The notes: a model not told the origin generated them from the sequence alone. A DNA stretch of 64,000 nt from Collinsella tanakaei (GCF_016900375.1 NZ_JACJKB010000010.1:1-64000); one strand, 5' to 3'; shown: positions 40,512 to 53,000, counted from the first letter of the stretch. Made by a program: numbers and translations.

Positions 40512-42191
40512 CTAGTCGCGCGTGAGCTTGCGGCGGATGCGGTGCGGCTTGGCGGCGTCCTCGCCCAGACGCGCCACGCGGTTCTCCTGGTAGGACTGGA
40601 AGTTGCCCTCGAACCAATACCAGTTGCCGGGGTTCTCGTCGGTACCCTCCCACGCCAGGATGTGGGTGGCCACGCGGTCGAGGAACATGCGGTCGTGGCT
40701 GATGACCACGGAGCAGCCCGGGAACTCGAGCAGCGCCGCCTCGAGCGACGAGAGGGTCTCGACGTCGAGGTCGTTCGTCGGCTCGTCGAGCAGCAGCAGG
40801 TTGCCGCCCTGCTTGAGCGTGAGCGCCAGATTCAGGCGGTTGCGCTCGCCACCGGAGAGCACGCCGGCGCGCTTCTGCTGGTCGGAGCCCTTGAAGCCGA
40901 AGCTCGCCACGTAGGCGCGGCTCGGTACCTCGGTCTCGCCCACGAGCATCTTGTCGGTACCGCCGGACACGACCTCCCACAGGCTCTTGTCGGGGTCGAT
41001 GCCCTCGCGCATCTGGTCGACGTACGAGATCTTCACGGTCTCGCCCAGCTCGATCTTGCCGGACGTCGGCTGCTCGGTGCCGACGATCATCTTGAACAGC
41101 GTCGACTTGCCCACACCGTTGGGGCCGATGACGCCCACGATGCCGTTTCGCGGCAGGCTGAAAGACAGGTCATCGATCAGCACGCGGCCATCGAACTCCT
41201 TGTGAAGATTCTCGACCTCGAGCACCTTCGAGCCCAGACGCGGGCCGACCGGGATGCGGATGTCGGTGTAGTCGAGTTTCTGGCTCGCGCGCGCCTCGGC
41301 CTCCATCTCCTCGTAGCGCTCGAGACGGGCCTTGCTCTTGGCCTGGCGCGCCTTCGGGGAGCTGCGCACCCACTCGAGCTCTGCGGCCATGCGCTTGGCG
41401 AGCTTGGCGTCGCGCTGGCCCTGGGCGGCGATACGCGCGGCCTTGGTCTCAAGGTAGGTGGAGTAGTTGCCCTTGTAGGGGTACAGGTGGCCGCGGTCGA
41501 CCTCGCAGATCCACTCGGCGACGTTGTCCAGAAAGTAGCGGTCGTGCGTGACGGCGAGCACGGCGCCCGGGTAGTTGTGCAGGAAGTGCTCGAGCCACAG
41601 CACGGACTCGGCGTCCAGGTGGTTCGTGGGCTCGTCGAGCAGCAGCAGGTCGGGAGCCTCGAGCAGCAGCTTGCACAGGGCGACACGGCGGCGCTCGCCG
41701 CCGGAAAGCACGCTCACCGGCATGTCGGCATCGGGGCACTGCAGGGCGTCCATGGCCTGACCGAGCTTGGAATCGATATCCCAGCCGTCGGCGGCGTCGA
41801 TCTCGTCCTGAAGCTTGCCCATCTCGGCCATGAGGGCGTCCATATCGCAGTCCGGATCGCACATCTCCTCGCCGATCTTGTTGAAGCGGTCGACCTTGGC
41901 GAGCAGGTCGCCGAAGGCCATGCGGATGTTCTCGATGACCGTCTTGTCGTCGTCAAGCGGCGGCTCCTGCTCGAGCAGGCCGACGGTATAACCGGGCGTG
42001 AGGCGCGCCTCGCCGTTGGAGACCTCCTCCTTGCCCGCCATGATCTTGAGCAGGGTGGACTTGCCCATGCCGTTGGGGCCCACGACGCCGATCTTGGCGC
42101 CCGGGAAGAACGACAGGGTCACGTCGTCCAAGATGACCTTGTCGCCATGCGCCTTGCGCGCCTGATACATGGTGTAGATGAACTCTGCCAT
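40512..42191 (-). CDS. ettA: Energy-dependent translational throttle protein EttA (ABC-F)
   Basis: A 559-residue ABC-F protein starting at ATG 42191 (MAEFIYTMYQARKAHGDKVI), with AGGAGA upstream. It has two ATPase domains with Walker A GPNGMGKST and GPNGVGKST, signatures VLSGGERRRVALCKL and VLSGGERNRLNLAL, and Walker B LLLLDEPTNHLD and LLLLDEPTNDLD. The linker (ELEWVRSSPKARQAKSKARL) and length match EttA, which binds the ribosomal E site and gates early elongation according to ATP/ADP. The open frame to 42761 upstream is antisense to tcdA. Confidence 0.95.
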   Translation of the reverse strand: MAEFIYTMYQARKAHGDKVILDDVTLSFFPGAKIGVVGPNGMGKSTLLKIMAGKEEVSNGEARLTPGYTVGLLEQEPPLDDDKTVIENIRMAFGDLLAKVDRFNKIGEEMCDPDCDMDALMAEMGKLQDEIDAADGWDIDSKLGQAMDALQCPDADMPVSVLSGGERRRVALCKLLLEAPDLLLLDEPTNHLDAESVLWLEHFLHNYPGAVLAVTHDRYFLDNVAEWICEVDRGHLYPYKGNYSTYLETKAARIAAQGQRDAKLAKRMAAELEWVRSSPKARQAKSKARLERYEEMEAEARASQKLDYTDIRIPVGPRLGSKVLEVENLHKEFDGRVLIDDLSFSLPRNGIVGVIGPNGVGKSTLFKMIVGTEQPTSGKIELGETVKISYVDQMREGIDPDKSLWEVVSGGTDKMLVGETEVPSRAYVASFGFKGSDQQKRAGVLSGGERNRLNLALTLKQGGNLLLLDEPTNDLDVETLSSLEAALLEFPGCSVVISHDRMFLDRVATHILAWEGTDENPGNWYWFEGNFQSYQENRVARLGEDAAKPHRIRRKLTRD

Positions 42192-42426
42192 GGTTCTCCT
42201 TATCGTATGCAATGCTAGCGCGCCTATTGTCGCATGGAGCGGCAGCGGCGCGAGGGCCTGCGCGGTAAATCCACGGGTGGATGCGCCCGTGCTGCCGCGA
42301 TATCCCCGACGCAGCCGCGCTCGCATGCCGCAGCCAACTGCTTTCGGGTTTCTCGGGGTGCCATCGTGCGGTTGTGAGAGAATGAAGGCGGCGGGCACAG
42401 CCGCCACGCGATACGAAAGGACCGAG

Positions 42427-43218
42427 ATGACCCGAATCGACCCTGCGCCGGAAACCGCAACCGACAAGCTCGAGATCATCATGGGCAAAGAGGGCGTCGA
42501 CCGCCTGGAGCGCTCCCGCGTGCTCGTGCTGGGCTGCGGCGGCGTCGGCTCCAGCTGCGTCGAGGCGCTTGCCCGCGGACGCATCGGCACGCTCGCCATC
42601 GTCGATAAGGATGTCGTCGCCCCGAGCAACATCAACCGGCAGGCAATCGCCTTCACGAGCACGGTCGGGCAGCGCAAGATCGACGTCATGGCGGGCATGA
42701 TCGCCGACATCAACCCGGGCTGCACCGTGATCGCGCGTGAAGCGTTCGTGCTGCCTGACAACCTCGAGGCGCTTATCGACGAGATGCTCGAGGCCTGCGG
42801 CGGCGCGCTCGACTACATCGTCGACGCCATCGACACCGTATCGACCAAGATCGCGCTCGCCGAGCTCGCCGAGCGGCGCTGCCTGCCCCTTATCAGCAGC
42901 ATGGGCGCCGCCAACAAGCTGCATCCCGAATGCCTGCGCATCGCGGACATCCACGAGACGAACCGCGACCCGCTCTCGCGCATCGTGCGAAAAGAGTGCC
43001 GCCGCCGCGGTATCCGTCGCCTCAAGGTCCTCTATTCCTGCGAGGAGCCGGTGCGCACCGCCCCGCGCGACGACAGCGCCGCCGCCGGCCGCACCGAGCT
43101 CGGCACCGCCTCGTACATGCCGCCCATCATGGGGCAGATGATCGCCGGCGAGGTCATCCGGCAGATCTCGGGCGTGGGCTGCGAAACCGTGCGCGCAGAC
43201 GGCACGGTCGTGCGATAG
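42427..43218 (+). CDS. tcdA: tRNA threonylcarbamoyladenosine dehydratase
   Basis: A 263-residue E1-like enzyme that cyclises t6A37 in tRNA. It has the nucleotide-binding VLVLGCGGVGSSCVEALARG, VDKDVVAPSNINRQ, YIVDAIDTVSTKIAL and the region LGTASYMPPIMGQMIAGEVI typical of TcdA/CsdL. ATG 42427 follows GAAAGGA. The next gene starts eight bases after its stop, so the two are cotranscribed. Confidence 0.92.
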   Translation: MTRIDPAPETATDKLEIIMGKEGVDRLERSRVLVLGCGGVGSSCVEALARGRIGTLAIVDKDVVAPSNINRQAIAFTSTVGQRKIDVMAGMIADINPGCTVIAREAFVLPDNLEALIDEMLEACGGALDYIVDAIDTVSTKIALAELAERRCLPLISSMGAANKLHPECLRIADIHETNRDPLSRIVRKECRRRGIRRLKVLYSCEEPVRTAPRDDSAAAGRTELGTASYMPPIMGQMIAGEVIRQISGVGCETVRADGTVVR

Positions 43219-43226
43219 GAGGCCCC

Positions 43227-43988
43227 ATGCGCCTTGTGGACATGCACTGCCATCTCGACCTCATGGCCAACGGACCGGAGGTCGCCGCCGAGGCTGCAGA
43301 GATCGGCCTCGGCATCCTGAACGCGAGCGTGGCGCCGCGCGATTATCTGGCAACGCGCGACGCCTATCGCGACTCCCCCACCGTGCGCTGCGCCGCGGGT
43401 CTGCACCCCTGGTGGATCGACGACGGCACCTGTAGCGTCGACGATGTCGACCTGCTTGAGCAGGAGATCGCCCGCACGCCGTTCGTGGGCGAGGTCGGGC
43501 TCGATTACGGGAAGAGCCACCTTGCGAGTGCGTCCTCCCAGCGCGATGCCTTCGAGCGCATCGTGCGCGCCTGCGCCGAGCATCCCCTGCCGGGGCGCGT
43601 GCTCACCATCCACGCCGTGCGCTCCGCCGGCGATGTGCTCGATATCCTCGAGGGCCACGGCCTCACGCACAGCGCCGCTTGCATCATCCACTGGTTTTCC
43701 GGCACGAGCGATGAGCTCGCGCGGGCGCGCAAGGCCGGCTGTCTCTTTTCGGTCAACGAGTTCATGCTGGGCACGCGTCGCGGCCGCGAGTACGCGCGGC
43801 AGATCCCGGTGGAGCGCCTGCTGCTGGAAACCGACCTTCCCGCCGACCGCGGACCCGGCTCGGCTGAGGTTATCGCCGCCTCGCTCGAGCGCACGCTCGC
43901 GACCATCGCCGAGCTCAAGGGCATTGACGCAGAGCAGCTCGGACAGCAGGTCTGCAGCCACAGCTGTGAGCTTCTCGGCCTCCTGTAG
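43227..43988 (+). CDS. TatD-family metal-dependent hydrolase
   Basis: A 253-residue TIM-barrel enzyme with the metal motifs VDMHCHLDLM, GLHPWW, FVGEVGLDYGK (Glu), LTIHAVRS, IIHWFSGT and LLLETDLPAD. TatD proteins are 3'-5' exonucleases or DNases; this one is on the short side of the family and in the sequence-divergent group. TAGGAGG lies four bases before ATG 43227. It is cotranscribed with tcdA. Confidence 0.9.
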   Translation: MRLVDMHCHLDLMANGPEVAAEAAEIGLGILNASVAPRDYLATRDAYRDSPTVRCAAGLHPWWIDDGTCSVDDVDLLEQEIARTPFVGEVGLDYGKSHLASASSQRDAFERIVRACAEHPLPGRVLTIHAVRSAGDVLDILEGHGLTHSAACIIHWFSGTSDELARARKAGCLFSVNEFMLGTRRGREYARQIPVERLLLETDLPADRGPGSAEVIAASLERTLATIAELKGIDAEQLGQQVCSHSCELLGLL

Positions 43989-44110
43989 CCTCGCCGAATC
44001 ACCCCGCACCGCCCGGCGCTGTTCGCGTATAACGCGGATACGGGCGGGTATGGACTATATAGGACGCGCCACAGCGCCCCCACGAAGACGCGAGAGGGAA
44101 AGGAGCCATC

Positions 44111-44380
44111 ATGGTCGAGTCCATCGCCCTGCTGCTGCAGATCATCGTTCCGCTGGCAATCGTGTTCGTCCTGCTGGAGGCGCTTTCCTTTGTTCTGCCC
44201 GCAGTGCTCCACCGCTGGCAGGTGCGCTTCAGCCCCGATGTCGCCGACCGTGACATCGCCTGGTCCACGCACGCCGAGGTGTTGGCACCCGAAGGCGAGG
44301 CATCGATCGCGGGCAAGCCGCTGCATCCGACATCGAGCCGTCCGCTCATGAACAACCGTCCGATCCGCCAGGCGGCATAG
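44111..44380 (+). CDS. Small single-span membrane protein
   Basis: An 89-residue protein with one hydrophobic helix at the N-terminus (LLLQIIVPLAIVFVLLEALS) and a polar tail of ~55 residues (WQVRFSPDVADRDIAWSTHA). AAAGGAG lies upstream and a terminator follows, which support a real gene. No known family recognised. Confidence 0.68.
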   Translation: MVESIALLLQIIVPLAIVFVLLEALSFVLPAVLHRWQVRFSPDVADRDIAWSTHAEVLAPEGEASIAGKPLHPTSSRPLMNNRPIRQAA

Positions 44381-44411
44381 GGCGTTATCCATAGCGACGC
44401 ACCTTACAAGA

Positions 44412-44434
44412 ACGGGGCCCGCGGGCCCCGTTTT
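44412..44434 (+). terminator. Terminator after small membrane protein
   Basis: ACGGGGCCC-GC-GGGCCCCGT: perfect 9 bp stem, then TTTCC. Confidence 0.9.
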
Positions 44435-44487
44435 CCTTGCGATTCGCCGCGGGACTACAGCGTCCCGAGTGTGACCGACCGTCTCCC

Positions 44488-45141
44488 CTACACGCGCATC
44501 AGATCCGCGACGGTATCGATGATCCGGTCCGCGCCCTCCTGCGAAAAGCCGAAGCGCTCCTCGCGCTTGGCGATGACCGTAAGCCCCGCCGCGCGGCCCG
44601 CGGCGATGCCGTATACGGAATCCTCGATGCAGCAGCACACCTTGGCGGGAAGGCCCAGCAGGTCGAGTGTGTGCAGGTAGATCTCGGGATCGGGCTTGCT
44701 CTCATGGAACTGCTCGCCCGACACGATGGGCTCGAACTTGCCGGAAAGGCCGCAGTCCTCAAGCACGGCCAGGATATTCGCCATCGGCGAGGAGGACGCG
44801 AGCGCCACGCGCACGCCGAGGTCGTGCAGCGCATCCACCGTCTGTGCGACTCCGGGGTTCAGCAGCTCGGCATAGGGATGCGGACGCCCCGCCGCCCACT
44901 CGTTGTAGACGGCCTCGGCTTCATCGCCGGTCATGTGTCCACGGCCGCCGCGCTCCATCCACTTCACGAGGCTGCGCTGGAAGGCCTGATGCGACATGCC
45001 GACTTGCGCCTTGCGCTCCTCGAGCGTGATGCCGAGCCCCAGATCGTCGCTCAAGACGGCGAGCTCATCGAAATAGAACTTCTCGGTGTCGACGATCACG
45101 CCGTCCATATCGAAGATGACGGCTTTGAACGGAAACGCCAT
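44488..45141 (-). CDS. HAD-superfamily phosphatase (beta-phosphoglucomutase-like)
   Basis: A 217-residue enzyme with motif I FDMDGVIVDTE (nucleophile and acid Asp), motif II VALASSSPMANI, motif III Lys in HESKPDPEIYL and motif IV CIEDSVYGIAAG. The helical cap of ~70 residues puts it with subclass I HADs. The substrate is a sugar phosphate or similar, not resolved. ATG 45141 has AAAGGA upstream. A 176 bp palindrome starts 18 bp before the ATG, so its promoter or leader must lie in or beyond the palindrome. Confidence 0.88.
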   Translation of the reverse strand: MAFPFKAVIFDMDGVIVDTEKFYFDELAVLSDDLGLGITLEERKAQVGMSHQAFQRSLVKWMERGGRGHMTGDEAEAVYNEWAAGRPHPYAELLNPGVAQTVDALHDLGVRVALASSSPMANILAVLEDCGLSGKFEPIVSGEQFHESKPDPEIYLHTLDLLGLPAKVCCCIEDSVYGIAAGRAAGLTVIAKREERFGFSQEGADRIIDTVADLMRV

Positions 45142-45158
45142 CGCACATCCTTTCCTGT

Positions 45159-45334
45159 GTCCACTTTCAGGACGGAGATGTTTTCGGACATCCCGCGGCG
45201 GCCTGGCCTCCCTGGGGACGTAGCCGGAAGGCGCCACCGGGGCAGCCGTGTCCCGGTGGCGCCTTCCGGCTACGTCCCCAGGGAGGCCAGGCCGCCGCGG
45301 GATGTCCGAAAACATCTCCGTCCTGAAAATGGAC
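45159..45334. repeat. Near-perfect 176 bp palindrome (family C enclosing family B core)
   Basis: Arms of about 83 bp with a single C/T difference near the tips, and a 10 nt loop at 45242-45251. Outer part: GTCCACTTTCAGGACGGAGA then TGTTTTCGGACATCCCGCGG. Inner part: GGCCTCCCTGGGGACGTAGC then CGGAAGGCGCCACCGGG, the family B sequence. It lies between pgi and the HAD gene. Confidence 0.92.
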
Positions 45335-45346
45335 AACAACGTAGAC

Positions 45347-45375
45347 GGCCGGCTGAGAGGGCGTCTCAGCCGGCC
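45347..45375 (-). terminator. Terminator after pgi
   Basis: GGCCGGCTGAGA pairs perfectly with TCTCAGCCGGCC (12 bp, 5 nt loop) below the pgi stop. The minus side reads GTTGTTG. Confidence 0.75.
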
Positions 45376-45386
45376 GGTCGAATCAA

Positions 45387-47081
<1,695 letters not shown>

Positions 47082-47502
47082 GCAGATCCTCCTCGTTCTT
47101 GCGGACGCGCATCGGCGCCCAACAGTCAGGTGGCTTCATTCTAGCGCAGCGTCCCGCCGCGACATCGCCAAACCGGACAGCGCTGCCGCAAACGTTACAA
47201 CACCGCCCGCGAGGAACGAAAAGGCCCCGTGCCGGCCGTTCGGGAACCAAAAACGGAGGCGGGGGCGACAGGGAGGCAGGCGCCCCTCCCCCGATCGTCG
47301 GCAGCCCCTCCTTTCGGGCGACGGCTCCCCGGGCAGCGCCGCGTCCGCGCGGCACCGTTTGCCGAAAACCCCATCCCATTCATCCTCTATTCCCAGCATC
47401 CATTCGGCCGTCTTGCCGCCGGCGCCGCGCACCGTGGGATACTAGTCGACATATATGCCGGATGCGGATCGGCCGGCATCGAAACCGAGAAAGGAATCGC
47501 AA
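47082..47502. other. Intergenic region between pgi and the C1 protease
   Basis: 421 bp between divergent genes. It is very GC-rich, with C-runs near 47290-47310. I see no gene, hairpin with U tract or convincing promoter. Confidence 0.4.
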
Positions 47503-50022
47503 ATGGTGCATATGAACGGCACATGGCGCGACCGGACGAGGGACCTCGTCCGGCGCGGCGCGCTCGCGCTCGGCATCGCGACCACCGCGCTGGGGGCCGC
47601 GGCGGCGCCGGCGCTCGCACTCGACGCGGACGACCTCGGCTACGCGAAGGCCCACGAGGCGTACAACTTCACCCCCGGCACCTCGAACATCCGCCTCCAG
47701 ACGGCATCCGAGATCCTGCCCGACAAGTTCGACCTGCGCGACCGCGGCGTGGTGACGCCGGTCAAGTTCCAGAACCCCTGGGGAACCTGCTGGGGCTTCG
47801 CGGCCATCGCCGCCTCCGAGACGAGCCTGCTCTCCGAGATGGGGACCACCTATGCGGAGACCGGCTTGGACCTCTCCGAGCGCCATCTCGCCTACTTCGC
47901 GGTCACCCACCTGCCCGACGACGAGGAGACGGACGCGAAGTACGACGGCCAGGGCGGTGAGGGCGGCTACAACGCGCTGACCGAGACCGATGACGTCCCC
48001 GACCCGGAGTTCGCCGAGCAGGTGCTGGGGTACCCGCTCGAGAACGCGGTCTTCAACTACGGCGGCTACGTCACCTATGCGACCTCGCTGTTCTCCAACG
48101 GCATCGGGCCCGTCGACGAATCGATGGCCCCGTACAGCAACGACGAGGGCATCGCCGACCACGACGCGTACTGGTCGGCGGCGGGCACCTGGACGCTGGA
48201 CGAGGCCCTGCGCGCCGGGTCGTCCGCGGCGCTCGAGGAGTCGTTCATCCTGCCCTCGCCCGCGACGTTCGACGAGAGCGGCGCCTACGTGTACGACGAG
48301 GACGCGACGGCGGCCATCAAGGAACAGCTCTTCGAGGGGCGCGCCGTCTCGATCGCGTTTTGCGCCGACGCGTCCAAGCCCGGCGAGGAATCCGACGACG
48401 CCTACATCAACACCGAGACGTGGGCGCACTACACCTACCAGCCGGCCATGACGAACCACGCGGTGACCATCGTGGGCTGGGACGACGACTACTCCAAGGA
48501 GAACTTCAAGGCCGGGCACCAACCGCCGGCCGACGGCGCCTGGATCGTGAAGAACAGCTGGGGCTCCGCGAGCAACGAGTTCCCCAACAAGTCCAACTTC
48601 GGCGACGACGGCTACTTCTACCTGTCCTACTACGACCAGAGCATCTCGACCGTCGAGGCGCTCGACTACGACGTGGACGGCCGGGAGACCGACAAGAACG
48701 GAACCTATATCGTCAACCAGTACGACTACCTGCCGACCCAGATGTCGTTCTCCCAGGGGCACGAGGATGTCACCCGCATGGCGAACATCTTCACGGCGGA
48801 GGACGGCCAGAGGCTCACGAGTCTGTCCTGCGAGACGGCGCAACCCGGCACGACGGTGACCTACGAGGTCTTTCGCCTGGCCGAGGGCGCCGACGACCCG
48901 ACTGACGGCGAGCTGCTCACCAGCTTCGAGGCGAGCTACGAGTACGGCGGCTACCATCTGGAGAAGATCCCCGCCCAGGACCGCGAGAAGATGGGCTTCT
49001 CCCAGGGCGACCGCTTCTCGGTGGTCGTCACCATGCGGCTTGCCGACGGCGCGTACGGCATCCTGCTCCAGGGCGCGCCGAGCAGGCAGAATCGCGACCA
49101 TGAGCTCAACGAGCTGCGCATCGGCGAGAGCCAGACGCGCGCCATCGAGAACCAGGTCGTCGAGACGTTGCGTACCGGCTACCTCGAGGAGCATCCGGAC
49201 GCGACGGACGCGGAGGTCTCCGAGTACCTGGCGTCTCAGGAGCAGGCCATCGCAGACGACGTGGAGTCGGTCATCCAGGTGCAGACGCCCGTGTTCTTCC
49301 GCTCGGTCGTCAACGAGGGTGAGAGCTACCTGTACGCCGGCGGCACATGGTCCGACCTGGCCGATACACTCGAGGGCGACAACCTTCCGATGGGCGACAT
49401 GCTCGTCTACGACAACTTCCCGATCAAGGCCTACGCCGACCCGTTCGACCACGCCTTCACGGACGTGCCCGCAGATGAGTGGTACAGCTCCTGGGTCGAG
49501 CGCGCGGCGGACCTCGGCCTCATGGGCGGCTACGGGGACGGCGCGTTCGGCCCCACCGACACGCTCGCGCGCGAGCAGGCGGCACAGGTCATGCGGAACC
49601 TCCTGGGAGCGTCCGACACGGACGCGCCCGCGGCAGGGCACGTCGACGTCGACCAGGGAGCCTGGTACGCCGACGCGGTCAACTGGGCGGTGGCGGACGG
49701 CGTCATGGAGGGCTACCGCGGCTCCGACGTGTTCGGCGTGGGAGAGGCGCTCACGCGCGAGCAGTTCTGCACGGTGCTCGCCAAGGCGGCGGGCGCCGAC
49801 CTCGACGCCCAGCCGACCGACGTCCTCGACGGCTTCCCCGATGCCGACGGCGTCTCCGCATGGGCGCGCGCGGCCGTGGCCTGGGCGGTCGAAGGCGGCG
49901 TCATCGGCGGGGTCGAGACCGCCGAGGGCGCGCAGCTCCAGGCGGGCCGCGCGATGACCCGCGCCGAGATGGCCAAGATGATGGTCTCCGCCGTCGACGC
50001 GGGCATCTTCGCCGAAGGATAA
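47503..50022 (+). CDS. Secreted papain-family (C1) protease with three SLH domains
   Basis: An 839-residue protein; ATG 47503 with GAAAGGA upstream. Signal peptide 1-~40 (ALALGIATTALGAAAAPALA). The C1 domain at ~70-400 has oxyanion Gln90 and nucleophile Cys96 in VKFQNPWGTCWGFAA, His319 in MTNHAVTIVGWDDD and Asn351 in WIVKNSWGS. A beta-rich region follows (~400-560). The last ~190 residues hold three SLH domains (FTDVPADEWYSSWVERAADL, VDVDQGAWYADAVNWAVADG, FPDADGVSAWARAAVAWAVE) that bind secondary wall polymer. It is a surface protease for peptide foraging or processing. The next protease gene follows after 75 bp. Confidence 0.92.
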   Translation: MVHMNGTWRDRTRDLVRRGALALGIATTALGAAAAPALALDADDLGYAKAHEAYNFTPGTSNIRLQTASEILPDKFDLRDRGVVTPVKFQNPWGTCWGFAAIAASETSLLSEMGTTYAETGLDLSERHLAYFAVTHLPDDEETDAKYDGQGGEGGYNALTETDDVPDPEFAEQVLGYPLENAVFNYGGYVTYATSLFSNGIGPVDESMAPYSNDEGIADHDAYWSAAGTWTLDEALRAGSSAALEESFILPSPATFDESGAYVYDEDATAAIKEQLFEGRAVSIAFCADASKPGEESDDAYINTETWAHYTYQPAMTNHAVTIVGWDDDYSKENFKAGHQPPADGAWIVKNSWGSASNEFPNKSNFGDDGYFYLSYYDQSISTVEALDYDVDGRETDKNGTYIVNQYDYLPTQMSFSQGHEDVTRMANIFTAEDGQRLTSLSCETAQPGTTVTYEVFRLAEGADDPTDGELLTSFEASYEYGGYHLEKIPAQDREKMGFSQGDRFSVVVTMRLADGAYGILLQGAPSRQNRDHELNELRIGESQTRAIENQVVETLRTGYLEEHPDATDAEVSEYLASQEQAIADDVESVIQVQTPVFFRSVVNEGESYLYAGGTWSDLADTLEGDNLPMGDMLVYDNFPIKAYADPFDHAFTDVPADEWYSSWVERAADLGLMGGYGDGAFGPTDTLAREQAAQVMRNLLGASDTDAPAAGHVDVDQGAWYADAVNWAVADGVMEGYRGSDVFGVGEALTREQFCTVLAKAAGADLDAQPTDVLDGFPDADGVSAWARAAVAWAVEGGVIGGVETAEGAQLQAGRAMTRAEMAKMMVSAVDAGIFAEG

Positions 50023-50097
50023 CGGCACCGTCGGGAAGACGGTCCCCGCCGCGCCGGCGCAGGCGGATAATCTGCACCCACAAGGAAAGGAACAGCC

Positions 50098-53000
50098 ATG
50101 AAGATACCAACCGGACGCAGAAGGCTCGCCTGGGCGCTCGGCATCGCGCTGGCGTGCGGACTCGCCCCCGCCGCGGCGCTCGCCCAGCCCGCGCTGGCCG
50201 ACCTGCTCGCCAACGTGACGGCGGCCTCCTCGGCGGCGCAGCGAAGCGACCAGGAGGCCGTGCCCGGCCAGGCGCTCGTCCTGTACCGCGCATCCGACTC
50301 CCAGGTGAGCCTGCTCGACGACTCCGCGAGCGCAGACGAGCTCGCGGGCACGGGCTTCGCGGTCGCCCAGACGTGGGACTTCTCCACCGTCGACCGAGCC
50401 CTCGAGCAGGGCGCCATCGAGCTCCAGAGCGACGAGGGGACATCCGGCGACGTCCCGGAGGGCGCGGACCTGCGCGTCGCCCTCGTCGAGCGCGAGGGCG
50501 CCGACGCCGACGAGCTGGTGGCCGAGCTCGAGGAACTCGACTTCGTGGTGGCGGCGCAGCCGAACTACATCGCGACGGTGGACGGGTCCGCACCCGACGA
50601 CACGCTGTATCGCGGCTGGCAGTACAGCATGACCAGCGAGAGCGCCGGCATCGACCTCGAGGCGGCCCTCGCCGCCCGCGAGGACGCGCCTGCGACCTCG
50701 GGCAACATCGTCGCCGTCCTCGACACGGGCGTCGACGCCTCCCATCCCGACCTCGCCGACCACATGTGGGAGAACCCCGGCATCCCCGGCCTGCCCGGCG
50801 AGGCGGGGTCGTGCGGATACGACTTCGCCGGCAACGACGACGACCCGACGCCGGGCACCTCGTCCGTCGACTCCCATGGCACCCACTGCGCGGGAGTCAT
50901 CGCCGGCATCCAGAACAACGCGGAGGGGATCGCGGGCGCGAGCGCCGACACCGAGATCATGGCGCTGAAGGTTGCCCCCGAGGACTGCGGGGGCGTGCTG
51001 TACCTCAAAGACATCGTCTCCGCCTACGAGTACCTCATCGGCGCCGCGCTCTCCGGGCAAAACGTCGTCTGCGCGAGCAACTCCTGGGAGATCGGCTTCT
51101 ACGCACCGGTGCTCGATTACCTGGTGAACCAGGCCGGAAAGCTCGGCATCCTGTCCGTCTTCGCCGCGGGCAACGCCGGCTCGGACACCGCCACCGTCGG
51201 CACCGGGGCGACCACGGGTCTCGAGAGCCCTTACGCCGCCATCATCGCCTCGAGCAACAAGTCGAACGCCCTGTCGACCTTCTCGAACTTCAACGAGACG
51301 GACGTCGATGTCGCGCTGCCCGGCTCCAACATCATGTCCACGGTCAGCACCGACGCCGCGCACGCCTACTTCTCCCCCAGCGTGTCGCTGGCCGCGGGCA
51401 AGGACCTGGAGTACGTGAACGACTTCTCCGATTACGCCGCGGACTCATCCACCTACCGGCTCTACGTCTATAGCGCCGACGGAACGCCCGCCTCGCCCGA
51501 GGCCACCGACGCGTTCACCATCGAGCAGGTCGCCGATGCGGGCCACGGCACCCCCGGCCTCAAGGTGACCTTCGACCCCTCCCGGGCCGACGGGGGCTCC
51601 TCGTACACCATGACGCTCCAGTGGTATTTCGACAACCCGTTCGTCGGCACGTCGCACGCGGTGCAGGACTTCGCCATCGGGGCGAGCGCGAGCATCGATG
51701 CCGCGAGCCCCGCCAACACGAGGCTGTATATCGTGCCGTCCCTCTACTCGGTCAAGGACGGCGCGACCGTCCCGCTCCATGGCGTTTCGACCGTCTCCGA
51801 GGTGAACATCGACCTGACCACCGTCTACGACACCTCCCTATCCGCCCTCGACACCGAGTCCGACCGGCTGATCGGCGCCGTCCAGGCCTCCATCGCGCCC
51901 GCTGACGGCGTCTGGTCGAGCGAGCGGACCACCTTCTACATCGAGCCCTACGGCATCGGCCTGGTGGGCGGCGACGGCGTGAGCGACGAGACGAGCGACT
52001 ACGCCCCCTACGGCGAGATGAGCGGGACGTCCATGGCGACCCCGCTCGCCGCGGGCACCGTCGGCCAGCTGGCGGCGCTCGACCCCGAGGCGGGCGCGCT
52101 CGAGCTGCGCGGCAAGCTGGTGGGATCGACCGTCCCGCTGAGCACGACGACCTATGGAGGCGTCGAGAAGCACACGGCGACCGACGGCCGCTTCGACTGG
52201 GACGTGGCGATCGACGACGACGCGATCAGCGCGAACACGTGGTCCGTCGACGCAGACCCGGCGACCGGCTCGGTCACCGTCCACGGCTACGCCCTTAGCG
52301 ACGCGAGCGTCACCCTCGACGGCGAGGACGTCGCGTGCACGGCGCAGACCGACAGCGAGCTGACCTTCACGGCGCCCTCCGACGCCTTCGACGGGGAGTC
52401 CCACCGCATCGACGTGCTCGACCGGTCGACCGGCCGCACCCATCGCGCCTCCTACAGCCTCCCCACGCGCGAGGCGTCCTTCGACATCATGTGGACCGAC
52501 GGCTTCCCCGTCGGCGCGACCGATGCCGCCACGGGCGCCCTCGTGGGCACCTCGGACGCCCTGTACCTTGCCGACACGGTCGGCACCTACCTGTACCGCT
52601 CGGACAATCCCGGAAGCGGCTCATGGACCGCATGCGCCGCGCCCGGAGCGCCGTGGCAGTCGGCGACGCATGACTCCCACGCCCCGATAGCCTACACGGC
52701 CGTCGGGAGCGACATCGTCGCCGTCACGACCGACTTGGACGAGAACGGCATCGTCGTGCTCGCGGCGACCTACAGCGCGAAGAGCGATGAATGGAGCCCC
52801 TATCGGCGAACCGTCGCCATCGCGACCCCGGAGGAGGCCGCAGGGGCGATCTATGCCTCCTCGATCGTGGGCGCGACGGCGATCGGCGACACCTCCTACG
52901 CGCTCGTGGGCGCCGCGTACCAGCTCGCGTCGGGCGAGCAGGTCATACGATACGCGATCGCCTCGCTGGAGGGCCTCGACGGGGAGCTCTCCGCGACCGA

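Noticed and set aside
395-45334. CRISPR array made of the recurrent GGGGACAGGTCCC motifs
   Set aside because: Copies are scattered over tens of kilobases, are themselves palindromic, have no regular spacers, and no cas gene is present.
47380-51363. 1327-codon open frame on the minus strand across both SLH proteases
   Set aside because: It is a mirror of GC-rich codon use in two well-supported plus-strand genes. Its translation is Arg/Val/Gly/Asp-rich with no domain, and it has no ribosome binding site.
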